In this document: positions 1 through 8,404 of the stretch, one piece after another
Layout of the letters: the number at the start of each line of letters is the position of its first letter
Numbering within the stretch: position 1 is the first letter of the stretch
Source of the DNA: G020354785 sp964521285
GTDB lineage: Bacteria; Bacteroidota; Bacteroidia; Bacteroidales; UBA10428
Length of the DNA stretch: 64,000 nt
Assembly (NCBI GenBank): GCA_964521285.1
Contig: CAZFQS010000006.1
Span: 124,001-188,000, forward strand
Direction of reading: 5' to 3'
The notes under the pieces: model-generated
Seen by the model: the letters and a program-made list of their open reading frames with translations, nothing else
Database searches by the model: none
Told to the model about the DNA's origin: nothing
Made by a program: the position numbers and the translations under genes

Positions 1-1
1 T

Positions 2-118
2 GGCTCAATAATAGGAGTGGCCGGGAGTATTATTTTTTACAATATTGTTTATTCAGGAAAAGCAAAATGGCTGGATCTTTCGATATTAACTTTGAAACAG
101 AAGAAAGATGAACCTTAA
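2..118 (+). CDS. 3' end of a membrane protein (partial)
   Basis: The reading frame is open from the window edge and ends at a TAA at 116-118. It encodes about 38 residues: a hydrophobic stretch (GSIIGVAGSIIFYNIV) and then a lysine-rich tail ending KQKKDEP. This looks like the last transmembrane segment and cytoplasmic tail of an integral membrane protein. It overlaps the start of the next gene by 11 bp, so the genes are probably co-transcribed and translationally coupled. The two glycosyltransferases that follow suggest a role in surface glycan or lipid-linked sugar handling, but the family cannot be named from this fragment. Confidence 0.55.
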   Translation, partial: GSIIGVAGSIIFYNIVYSGKAKWLDLSILTLKQKKDEP

Positions 119-1781
119 AAAGCATAAAATATTAATTTATCAGTTTATAATTGTGCTGGCTGCAGCTTTGTTATTCATAACATTTCTGGGAGGAGTTCAT
201 CTGTTTGACTGGGATGAGATTAATTTTGCAGAATCGGCCAGGGAAATGATTGTTAGCAGGGACTACATTACTGTGCAGATAAACTTTAAACCTTTCTGGG
301 AAAAACCCCCTCTGTTTATATGGCTCCAGGTTCTCTCAATGAAAATATTCGGGATTAATGAATTTGCCGCCCGCTTTCCTAACGCTATCTGCGGAATTTT
401 AACACTTTTAATATTATTTAATTTTGGCAGAAGATTATACGATGAAAAGTTCGGATTAATCTGGGTAATGGCCTTTTCAGGAAGTTTTCTACCTTTCTTT
501 TATTTCAAAACAGGTATTATAGATCCGTGGTTTAACCTTTTTATTTTTTCAGGAATATACTTCCTTGTTCTCTTCACGCATAATGCTGATAAAAATAATT
601 ACCGGCATCTTGTATTTTCTGCTGTGTTAATCGGACTGGCTATATTAACAAAAGGTCCTGTTGCACTTATAATCTTTATTCTGACTGTCTTTATATACTG
701 GATATTTAACGGTTTTAAATTATCAGTATCCTTTCTGCACATTCTGACATTTGCAGCTATCCTGATATTTGTCGGAGGATTCTGGTTTATATTACAGATT
801 ATTAGCGGCAATTCTGATCTTATTATTGACTTCATAAATTACCAGATCAGACTTTTCCAGACAAAAGATGCCGGACATGGAGGATTCCTGCTATATCATT
901 TTGTTATACTGCTTATTGGGGTTTTTCCGGCTTCGGTATTTGCCTTGCAGGGATTTATTAAACATCCTTCAGATAATTTATATCAGCGCAGTTTCATCAG
1001 ATGGATGATAATTTTATTCTGGGTAGTTCTGATATTGTTTACCATCGTTAAAACCAAGATAGTACATTATTCATCACTTTGCTATTTCCCGCTGACATAT
1101 CTTGCTGCCTTTACAATTTATAAGGTTATTAATAAAGAAATTGAATATAAAAAATGGCTTAATTATATACTTGTACCCTTAGGTATTATTTATGCTCTTG
1201 CGGTTACATTGATCCCGGTTATTGATAATTACAAACAACAGATAATTGATTCGGGCAGGATAGGTGATGAGTTTGCTGCCGGCTGTCTGCAGGCAGAAGT
1301 CAGCTGGTCAGGTTTCGAACCGGTTATCGGCATTATATTAATAGCAGGTATCATTGTTTTCCAGCTTAGCTACAGGGGAAGGAATTTTCAAAAAGGTGTA
1401 ATATCACTGTTTGGTGCATCAACTTTATTTATTTTTCTGAGTATTCTGGCGATTACACCCGCAGTAGAAAAAATTACACAGAATGCTGTGATTGAGTTTT
1501 TTAAGGATAGAAGTAAGGAGGATGCTTATTTTGGCACCATAGGTTATAAAAGTTATGCTCATTATTTTTATACCAGAAAGAAAATGCCGGTTAATATGAA
1601 ATCTTATGATATGCATTCGTTATTAACCCGTGATTTAGATAAGAAAGCTTATTTTTCAATGAAAATTGATAAAAAAGACAAAATATTATCACTTTATCCT
1701 GACCTTGAAATTTTATATGAGAAAAACGGATTTTTATTTTGTGTAAGGAATCCAAAAAACATCAGCAGCAATGATAAATAA
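108..1781 (+). CDS. ArnT-like GT39/GT83 family glycosyltransferase
   Basis: This is a 557-residue polytopic inner-membrane protein of the dolichyl-phosphate-mannose/ArnT type, which moves a sugar from a polyprenyl-phosphate carrier to an acceptor on the periplasmic side. The first periplasmic loop carries the family signature, FDWDEINFAESAREM (about residues 33-47), including the acidic residues expected in the active site. It is followed by the usual KPFWEKPPLFIWL segment and about ten further hydrophobic helices. The C-terminal 130 residues form a soluble periplasmic domain. The ATG lies inside the end of the upstream frame, and the stop overlaps the next glycosyltransferase by 11 bp, so the three act as one operon. 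The GT2 gene downstream probably makes the lipid-phosphate sugar donor. The acceptor is unknown. Confidence 0.85.
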   Translation: MNLKKHKILIYQFIIVLAAALLFITFLGGVHLFDWDEINFAESAREMIVSRDYITVQINFKPFWEKPPLFIWLQVLSMKIFGINEFAARFPNAICGILTLLILFNFGRRLYDEKFGLIWVMAFSGSFLPFFYFKTGIIDPWFNLFIFSGIYFLVLFTHNADKNNYRHLVFSAVLIGLAILTKGPVALIIFILTVFIYWIFNGFKLSVSFLHILTFAAILIFVGGFWFILQIISGNSDLIIDFINYQIRLFQTKDAGHGGFLLYHFVILLIGVFPASVFALQGFIKHPSDNLYQRSFIRWMIILFWVVLILFTIVKTKIVHYSSLCYFPLTYLAAFTIYKVINKEIEYKKWLNYILVPLGIIYALAVTLIPVIDNYKQQIIDSGRIGDEFAAGCLQAEVSWSGFEPVIGIILIAGIIVFQLSYRGRNFQKGVISLFGASTLFIFLSILAITPAVEKITQNAVIEFFKDRSKEDAYFGTIGYKSYAHYFYTRKKMPVNMKSYDMHSLLTRDLDKKAYFSMKIDKKDKILSLYPDLEILYEKNGFLFCVRNPKNISSNDK

Positions 1782-2523
1782 AAAAACCATTACAGTTGTC
1801 CTTCCTGCATACAATGCTGAGAGCACATTGGAACAGACTTATAATGAAATACCTTTTGATATAGTTGATAACGTAATACTTGTTGACGATTTAAGCAGTG
1901 ATAAAACAATCGAAAAAGCTAAAGAACTTGGTATTAAACATATTATTGAACACTCAGAAAACAAAGGTTATGGGGGAAACCAGAAAACATGTTATAATAA
2001 AGCCCTTGAACTTAATTCAGATATTATTGTTATGTTGCACCCGGACTACCAGTATAATCCAAAACTTATTCATTCAATGTGTTACATAATAGCAAACGGA
2101 CTTTATGAAGTAGTCCTGGGATCCAGAATTTTAGGTAAAGGGGCTCTAAAGGGCGGTATGCCGCTATATAAATATATTGCAAATCGTTTACTGACAATGA
2201 TCCAGAATTTATTAATGAATCAGAAATTATCTGAATACCATACAGGATACAGAGCATTTGCCAGAGATGTAATAGAGACAATTAATTATGATGCAAATTC
2301 AGATGATTTCATTTTTGATAATCAGGTTTTAGCACAAATATTATATTCAGGATTTGAAATAGCTGAGATTACGTGCCCTACAAAATATTTCAAAGAAGCA
2401 TCATCTATAAATTTTAAAAGAAGTCTTAAGTATGGATTCGGGGTTTTAATGGTTTCAATAATGTATTTTTTGCAAAAATCAGGAATATTTAGATTTAAAA
2501 TATTCAGGTACAAGTCCCTTTAA
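1771..2523 (+). CDS. GT2 family glycosyltransferase (polyprenyl-phosphate sugar synthase-like)
   Basis: The 250-residue protein has a GT-A fold beginning ITVVLPAYNAESTLEQTY, followed by VILVDDLSSDKT (nucleotide-sugar binding) and MLHPDYQYNP, where the usual DxD metal motif is replaced by HPDYQ as in many DPM1-like enzymes. It is short, with one hydrophobic stretch near the C-terminus (FGVLMVSIMYFL) that could anchor it to the membrane. Its likely reaction is transfer of a sugar from a nucleotide donor to polyprenyl phosphate, supplying the ArnT-like transferase whose gene it overlaps. The stop is only 5 bp from the convergent stop of the HTCS gene, so transcription from the two sides meets here with no visible terminator hairpin. 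Confidence 0.82.
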   Translation: MINKKTITVVLPAYNAESTLEQTYNEIPFDIVDNVILVDDLSSDKTIEKAKELGIKHIIEHSENKGYGGNQKTCYNKALELNSDIIVMLHPDYQYNPKLIHSMCYIIANGLYEVVLGSRILGKGALKGGMPLYKYIANRLLTMIQNLLMNQKLSEYHTGYRAFARDVIETINYDANSDDFIFDNQVLAQILYSGFEIAEITCPTKYFKEASSINFKRSLKYGFGVLMVSIMYFLQKSGIFRFKIFRYKSL

Positions 2524-2528
2524 TAATC

Positions 2529-5500
2529 TCAGTTTTGCATATTTTTAAATTCACTGGGAGTTTTACCAAACTGAGATTTAAAACATCTGCTGAAATACTT
2601 AATATCATTAAAGCCTATCATATAACCCACTTCTGAAACATTATATCCTGAAGTACGCAATAAATTAGCTGCAATTCTTAATCTCATCTGCCTTAAAAAT
2701 TCAACCGGAGAAACCCCGGTTAAACCTTTAATTTTGTTATAGAGGACAGTTCTTCCGACATAGGATTTCTCTATAAGTTTTTCAACATTAAATTCTGGAT
2801 CAGAATAAAATTCTTCAATAATTTTAACAATATCCTTTAAAAATTTTTCGTCTTTCGAAGTAATATTAATAGTGCTTAAACCGATATCCTGTTTATCACG
2901 GTATTTTTTAAAAATTATTTCCCGTTGTTTTAGTAAATTATAAATAACGGTTATTAAATAATTTGCATTAAAAGGTTTCAGGATATATGCCTCGGCGCCG
3001 GACTCAATACCCTGTATCTGGTCCTCAATATTCGACTTGGCCGTAAGCATGATAACAGGAATATGACTGGTTTCAATATTGTCTTTAATTATTTTTGTCA
3101 TCTGTATCCCATCCATTTCCGGCATCATAATATCAACGACTATTAAATCAGGGTGATGTTTTTCTAACATATTTATTCCTTCCACTCCATTACTTGCCAT
3201 GATTACCTTATATTTATCCTCCAGTATATGTTGTATATAGTTGGTAATTTCGTCGTTATCCTCAACAACCAGCACAGTGTTTTGCGTTTTTGCCTGGTTA
3301 TTTGCCACTGCCTGGTCAGGGTTATATAATTTTTCATTCTCAGTTTCCATGACCTGGTGTGTGAGTGTTTTTGGGATGTCCTGTTCGGTTACCAATTCTT
3401 CAGAAGAAAAATGACTATTCCCAAGGCGCAGATATATTGTAAAGCAACTTCCCTTGTTGAGTTCAGATTTTACTTTAATTTCTCCTTTGTGCAGTTTAAT
3501 GATTTCATAGGCCAGCGCCAGTCCGATTCCAGTTCCGCTGTAATTAACATCGCTCCCTGATAATGGAGTAAACCGCTGGAAGAGCTCAGGTAATTTATCC
3601 TTTGAAATACCCGGCCCCTGGTCCTCGAAATTAATTTTTATATGGTCTTCACTATCTTTTACAATATTTACAAATATTTCTTTATTTCTTTTGGTAAACT
3701 TAAAAGCATTTGAGAGAATATTAAACAGTACAGAATCAAATTTTTCCTGGTCTACCCATACCCATTGTTCTTCTATATTAGAATTAAAATTAAACCGTAT
3801 GTTTTTTTGTCTTGCTATATGATCAAAGTTTTCACATATCTCTTTGATAAATTCAACCACTTCTATTTTTGTGATTTTCAGTTTCATTTTATTTTTTTGG
3901 ATCTTCCGGAAATCAAGGAGCTGATTAACCAGTCTTAACATTCGTTTTCCGTTACGGTCCATAATTTCTATTGATCGTTTCAGCCTGTCCGGTAATTTCG
4001 AATGGCTTATAATATCCTCCAGGGGGCCAAGAATTAATGTAAGCGGGGTTCTTATTTCGTGTGAAACATTAGTAAAAAACTGCAGCTTGATTTCATTTAC
4101 ACGTCGTTCAACTCTAAGGTCGTTGCGCATACGGTTATATTTTGTAAGCACCCTTCTTATTATTTCCACAATAATTAAAAGAATAATAAAATAGCATATA
4201 TAGGCCAGCTTGGTTTTCCACCAGGGAGGTAATATGGTGATTTTCAAACTATGTGGTTCTTTGTTCCATGTACCGTCCCAGTTAGATGCTATAACTTTAA
4301 ATACGTATTTCCCGGGAGATAAATTGGTATAGGCAGCTCTTCTATGGTTCCCTACCTCATTCCAGCTATTATCAAAATTTTCCAGTATGTAAGCATATTT
4401 ATTTTTCCTGGGATCAAAAAAGCTTAATGCAGCATATTCAATACTGAAACTTGACTGATTGTATTTTAATACAATTTCATCCAGGTATTCGATTGCTTTG
4501 TGAAAAGGAGCATTTTCATCATGGAAATCCACATCTTTATTGAATAACTGAAAATCGGTTAATACTATAGGGGGCACATAAGGATTTCTTAAATTTCTTG
4601 TCGGATAGATAATCAAAGCTCCATTAGTGCTGCCAAAGATTAACTCCCCGTTTTGGGTCCTCAGGCAGGTATTTTCAGAAAAATTATTGGAAAGAAGGCC
4701 ATTATTTTTATTATAATTTTCAAATTCACGGTTTTGAATATCCAGTCTTGAAACCCCGTTTTCAGTACTTAACCAGAGATAGTCGTCCTGATCCTGCAAT
4801 ATTCCAACAACAGCATCATTAAAAAGGCCGTTAGTATGATTAAGATTTTCAAACCTGGCATCCTTGTCTGTGAGGGAAACCAGCCTGTTTATTCCTCCCC
4901 CGAATGTAGCAAACCAGATATTATTATCGGAATCTTCAAAAATATGTATTACATCATTATAACTAATGGTTGAATCCTTATGCGGGTAATAATTAAAACT
5001 CCGGAAGGTGATTGTGTCAGTTTCCGGATTATAGTCCTGTAAGAGATTCAGGCCGAATACAGTGGCAATCCATAGGCGTTTCTTAGAATCTTCAAATACC
5101 CGTCTGATTTCATTACTTGAAATATTACTATTATCACGGTTAAAGTGCCTGCAAATAATCGAATCAGCTGTACGATCTACTACCAGGTTTAATCCTCCTC
5201 CATAGGTTCCAATCCATATTCTGCCATAACTATCTTCAGTAATTGAATATACATAATTGCTGCTCAATGATTTTGGAAATCCGGGCTGATGGCAATATAA
5301 CCTAAAGTTTAACAGTTTATAATGTTCGTTAATTTCATTTAAAGGTTCACTACTTACCGCAATACCACCACCTTTGGATCCCAGCCAGATATATCCGTAA
5401 CGATCCTGTGTAATAGCATAAATGTTGTATCCCGGCATGTTTCTGTCCTTTAGGGGTAGGTCCTCAAGGACAGTATTAAGAATGTAATCAGAATTATAAA

Positions 5501-6956
5501 TATATATCTTCCCCGACTTGGTTGCCATCCAGATATAACCGTTTGTATCTTCAAAGATGCAGCGTATTACGTTCTCTGACATATCGGTTATATTCTTTTT
5601 TGGTAATATCTGCCTGAATAATGGATTTGCAGGAATAATCTTATTAATGCCCCCGTTAAATTGTCCTGTACCCGCCCATAATAAACCTGATTTATCCTCA
5701 GTTATGCAATGCACAAAATTGGAGCTCATAGTAGATGGATCATCGGGGTTGTTTCTGAAAAACTCAAAACTATCATCTTCCCTGATGTAATGCGCAAGTC
5801 CGGCACCATGTAAACCAATCCATAAATTTTTCCTGGAATCTTCGTAAAAATATTGCCTTTCTTCATCAACCAGTGGCTGTATCTCTTTTGGTGTCAGAAC
5901 ATAATAACGGGTTGTCCCGTGCATGGGATCAATACGGATTACACCAAATTCCTGGGTGTTTACCCAAAGCATACCATAATGATCTTCATAAACTGACCTT
6001 ATCCTGTTGCCGGAAGGAATGAAGTGTTGCAATGATCCTGTAAAATGATTATAAATATATAAACCATTCTTTGCTGTCCCTATAATTAACTCGTTATTAT
6101 TATATAATTGCAGTATTGTAATCTCAGCTTCTTTCAAGGGTTTCAGTTTAACAGGAAGTGTCAGAAATTTATCACTGTTAACGTCATAAATAATCAGACC
6201 CCTGTCCCGGGTACCAAACCATATTATGTTTTCGATAGCTGCTGCAACAGTGAAATTTATATCATCATAATAGTGATGAAAACCAGGATATTCTATATCT
6301 GAATTTTCATAATCAAGCATGTTAAGTCCCTGTCTTGTCCCAATCCATTTATTGTTTTGCCGGTCATGAATAATAAAACTTATATTATTATTTGTAACAG
6401 CATTTTCTCCCTTGCTTAAATAGTGTCTGACATCATAATTGTTTAAAAGCGGATTATATTTTAAAAAATATATGCCTGAGTTGCTTGAACCGATATATAT
6501 TTCATCATTGTTTTCCTGATGAAAGCAAGTAATGATACTGTTCTTTTCTTCTTCCGAAAGATAATAAAACGGGAATGTGGTAAAAAGTTCTTTTTCAGGA
6601 TCCAGGTAATGGTAGTAACCGTCGTAAGTTTGAATCCATAAAAAATTTCTTTTATCTTCCCATATTTTACTTATCCTGTTATTTGTTAATACATTGGTTT
6701 TTCCAATCTGGGATTTGAAAATTTTAAAATTATTCCCATCGTAACGGTTAAGCCCGTTCCATGTGCCAAACCACATAAATCCCTTATGATCACAAAAAAT
6801 ACTCAACACGGAATTTTGTGATAATCCATCCTCTGAATCCAGATGCTCAAATCTTTCAACTTCCTGTCCCGAAACCAGGATTAATCTGAAATAAAGAAAG
6901 ACTGAAAAAATCACCATCCATACTATTCTGCAAATAACAGCCATATATACTTTCAT
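2529..6956 (-). CDS. Hybrid two-component system (HTCS) sensor/regulator of the pectin locus
   Basis: This 1475-residue protein holds a whole two-component pathway in one chain. An N-terminal signal/anchor is followed by a periplasmic sensor of repeated WIGT/WFGT-type beta-propeller blades (about 35-790), a Y_Y_Y domain (about 800-895) and a transmembrane helix (about 913-932). The kinase core has SHEIRTP with His966, then an ATPase domain with the GTGIGLALA box. The receiver domain has its phosphorylation site at Asp1275 (VVDIMMPEMDG), and an AraC-type helix-turn-helix covers the last 100 residues. Such regulators bind a glycan fragment in the periplasm and activate their utilisation locus. 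The gene is divergent from a T9SS gene and next to susCD and pectin enzymes, so a pectin oligosaccharide ligand is inferred. Confidence 0.95.
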   Translation of the reverse strand: MKVYMAVICRIVWMVIFSVFLYFRLILVSGQEVERFEHLDSEDGLSQNSVLSIFCDHKGFMWFGTWNGLNRYDGNNFKIFKSQIGKTNVLTNNRISKIWEDKRNFLWIQTYDGYYHYLDPEKELFTTFPFYYLSEEEKNSIITCFHQENNDEIYIGSSNSGIYFLKYNPLLNNYDVRHYLSKGENAVTNNNISFIIHDRQNNKWIGTRQGLNMLDYENSDIEYPGFHHYYDDINFTVAAAIENIIWFGTRDRGLIIYDVNSDKFLTLPVKLKPLKEAEITILQLYNNNELIIGTAKNGLYIYNHFTGSLQHFIPSGNRIRSVYEDHYGMLWVNTQEFGVIRIDPMHGTTRYYVLTPKEIQPLVDEERQYFYEDSRKNLWIGLHGAGLAHYIREDDSFEFFRNNPDDPSTMSSNFVHCITEDKSGLLWAGTGQFNGGINKIIPANPLFRQILPKKNITDMSENVIRCIFEDTNGYIWMATKSGKIYIYNSDYILNTVLEDLPLKDRNMPGYNIYAITQDRYGYIWLGSKGGGIAVSSEPLNEINEHYKLLNFRLYCHQPGFPKSLSSNYVYSITEDSYGRIWIGTYGGGLNLVVDRTADSIICRHFNRDNSNISSNEIRRVFEDSKKRLWIATVFGLNLLQDYNPETDTITFRSFNYYPHKDSTISYNDVIHIFEDSDNNIWFATFGGGINRLVSLTDKDARFENLNHTNGLFNDAVVGILQDQDDYLWLSTENGVSRLDIQNREFENYNKNNGLLSNNFSENTCLRTQNGELIFGSTNGALIIYPTRNLRNPYVPPIVLTDFQLFNKDVDFHDENAPFHKAIEYLDEIVLKYNQSSFSIEYAALSFFDPRKNKYAYILENFDNSWNEVGNHRRAAYTNLSPGKYVFKVIASNWDGTWNKEPHSLKITILPPWWKTKLAYICYFIILLIIVEIIRRVLTKYNRMRNDLRVERRVNEIKLQFFTNVSHEIRTPLTLILGPLEDIISHSKLPDRLKRSIEIMDRNGKRMLRLVNQLLDFRKIQKNKMKLKITKIEVVEFIKEICENFDHIARQKNIRFNFNSNIEEQWVWVDQEKFDSVLFNILSNAFKFTKRNKEIFVNIVKDSEDHIKINFEDQGPGISKDKLPELFQRFTPLSGSDVNYSGTGIGLALAYEIIKLHKGEIKVKSELNKGSCFTIYLRLGNSHFSSEELVTEQDIPKTLTHQVMETENEKLYNPDQAVANNQAKTQNTVLVVEDNDEITNYIQHILEDKYKVIMASNGVEGINMLEKHHPDLIVVDIMMPEMDGIQMTKIIKDNIETSHIPVIMLTAKSNIEDQIQGIESGAEAYILKPFNANYLITVIYNLLKQREIIFKKYRDKQDIGLSTINITSKDEKFLKDIVKIIEEFYSDPEFNVEKLIEKSYVGRTVLYNKIKGLTGVSPVEFLRQMRLRIAANLLRTSGYNVSEVGYMIGFNDIKYFSRCFKSQFGKTPSEFKNMQN

Positions 6957-7027
6957 TTCATTTATAATTACCCTGGTTATAATTAAAATATTATGAACAT
7001 AAAATAATACGGTTATAAAACTATAAA

Positions 7028-7035
7028 CAAAATTA
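7028..7035 (-). promoter_or_regulatory. -7 element of the HTCS promoter
   Basis: On the minus strand this reads TAATTTTG, an exact match to the Bacteroidota -7 consensus TAnnTTTG. It lies 71 bp upstream of the HTCS start. No clear TTTG -33 box is visible at 19-21 bp spacing, so expression may be low. The rest of the 301-bp gap holds the separate regulated promoter that faces the other way. Confidence 0.45.
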
Positions 7036-7137
7036 ATTTAAATTTCAGAGACCGCTAAAAAATATGGAAATTTTACTGTATGTTTCACCTGACCGAATCC
7101 TGGCTTTTAATGCATCTTTATTTATTAGTAATTACCT

Positions 7138-7208
7138 GATTGGATAATTTGTCCCCCATTTTTAGATGATATCAACACCTCTTTTTTTTTATTAAAGAAA
7201 TAATTTTG
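7138..7208 (+). promoter_or_regulatory. Regulated promoter of the T9SS gene, with putative HTCS operator (copy 1)
   Basis: The 20-bp box at 7138-7157 (GATTGGATAATTTGTCCCCC) is identical to one upstream of susC (13472-13491, opposite strand). Its core, GGATAATTTGTCC, is an imperfect palindrome. AACACCT at 7174-7180 is also shared and sits where a -33 element should be. The -7 element TAATTTTG is at 7201-7208, 49 bp upstream of the ATG at 7258. The lack of a normal -33 box and the conserved upstream box suggest a promoter that depends on an activator, most simply the neighbouring HTCS. The binding itself is inferred. Confidence 0.7.
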
Positions 7209-7257
7209 TAACTGAAATAATGATTATTACTGAATTATTAACTAAAATTATATTGTT

Positions 7258-8295
7258 ATGAAAAAATTTTACCTTATTGCTATCTCAGTTTTGCTAACCA
7301 TCAGTATAAATGCACGCGATAAAAAAGTAATGGTGGTTAGTGCGCTTGATCCGGCTTCGAACTCCATAAATCAGAATTTTATGGATTATACTAACGCTCT
7401 TGACGGAATTACAGCAGAATGGGTTTCAATGGCTGATATGGTTACAATGAATGGTAATTATTCAGATTATCATGCAGCAATCATGACTGAAAATGGTAGT
7501 TCGGGTTCGGGTGCCATGAGCGATTTTCACAAAAATGGTTGGACTCTTCCTGTTGTGTATTTAAAAACCTATTGCCTGGATGATGATCCTAATGCTTTAA
7601 TTCCCGGTTCGGCACATATTCTGATGGATAAAACGTCAATTTTACCGGATGGTGTAATTGAACTGACAGTAAAAGATAATAGCGATATTTTGTGTAATTA
7701 TGCTGTTGATGATATAGTAACATGGACTGAAGGTTATAACACAACAATAGGAACAGGTGCGGGTGAAGGCCATATTCAGGCAGTTGATTTCACACAGTCA
7801 ACCATCCCGGATGTTGTGGATAATGCTGTTCTTCTGGCAGAAAGTCCGTATTTCGTGAATGTTGCCGCAGCATCTGCCGCGTTTATGTGGAAAATAGAAG
7901 AAAATCCCACTACAAAAAGAATGGTAGTCTGGGGTGTTCACGTTGATTTACTGGAACATGCGACAGAGGACTTCTGGCAGATTATCCAGAATGCCGTTCA
8001 GTGGGTTTTAGGTGAGGACATTTCCTCATGTCAGGGTGATAATATTAAAGACGTAACTGTAAGACCTTACGAAATTTTCCCAAATCCGGTCCTTAATGAA
8101 ATTCACATTAACAGCGAAATATCTGTAAGAAATGTCGAATTAATGGACATCACCGGTAAAGTGGTTAAAAACATACAAAGTGGCTCGAATGATTTACAAT
8201 TGATTATTGACACCAGTGATCTGGTTAATGGTATGTATTTTATGCGCGTTAATACTGCTGATGGGAATACTTATTTGAATAAAATAATGAAATAA
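7258..8295 (+). CDS. Secreted T9SS protein with a ThuA/amidotransferase-like N-terminal region, pectin-regulated
   Basis: The 345-residue protein has a signal peptide (MKKFYLIAISVLLTISINA) and a domain of about 230 residues that starts KKVMVVSALDPAS and ends EDFWQIIQNAVQWVLG. This alternating beta/alpha pattern is reminiscent of ThuA or class I amidotransferase-like folds, but no catalytic triad was recognised. The last 75 residues (IFPNPVLNEIHI through GMYFMRVNT) form a type A T9SS sorting domain, so the protein is exported and probably surface-attached. It is a single gene, divergent from the HTCS and followed by a bidirectional terminator. Its promoter shares a long conserved block with that of susC, so it is likely induced with the pectin genes. 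Its function is unknown. Confidence 0.75.
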   Translation: MKKFYLIAISVLLTISINARDKKVMVVSALDPASNSINQNFMDYTNALDGITAEWVSMADMVTMNGNYSDYHAAIMTENGSSGSGAMSDFHKNGWTLPVVYLKTYCLDDDPNALIPGSAHILMDKTSILPDGVIELTVKDNSDILCNYAVDDIVTWTEGYNTTIGTGAGEGHIQAVDFTQSTIPDVVDNAVLLAESPYFVNVAAASAAFMWKIEENPTTKRMVVWGVHVDLLEHATEDFWQIIQNAVQWVLGEDISSCQGDNIKDVTVRPYEIFPNPVLNEIHINSEISVRNVELMDITGKVVKNIQSGSNDLQLIIDTSDLVNGMYFMRVNTADGNTYLNKIMK

Positions 8296-8317
8296 AAAGA
8301 CTAATTTACAGCAGTAT

Positions 8318-8352
8318 AAAAAAAAGCCGTCTGCAGTTGAGACGGCTTTTTT
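8318..8352. terminator. Bidirectional rho-independent terminator
   Basis: The stem GCCGTCT (8326-8332) pairs with AGACGGC (8340-8346) around a 7-nt loop. It is flanked by eight A residues on the left and six T residues on the right, so it can end transcription from both sides. It separates the convergent T9SS gene (stop at 8295) and susD homologue (stop at 8405). Confidence 0.9.
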
Positions 8353-8404
8353 AATTGTAAAAATGTTATACTACAATATAAATCTTATTTTTCCCTGATA
8401 TTCA

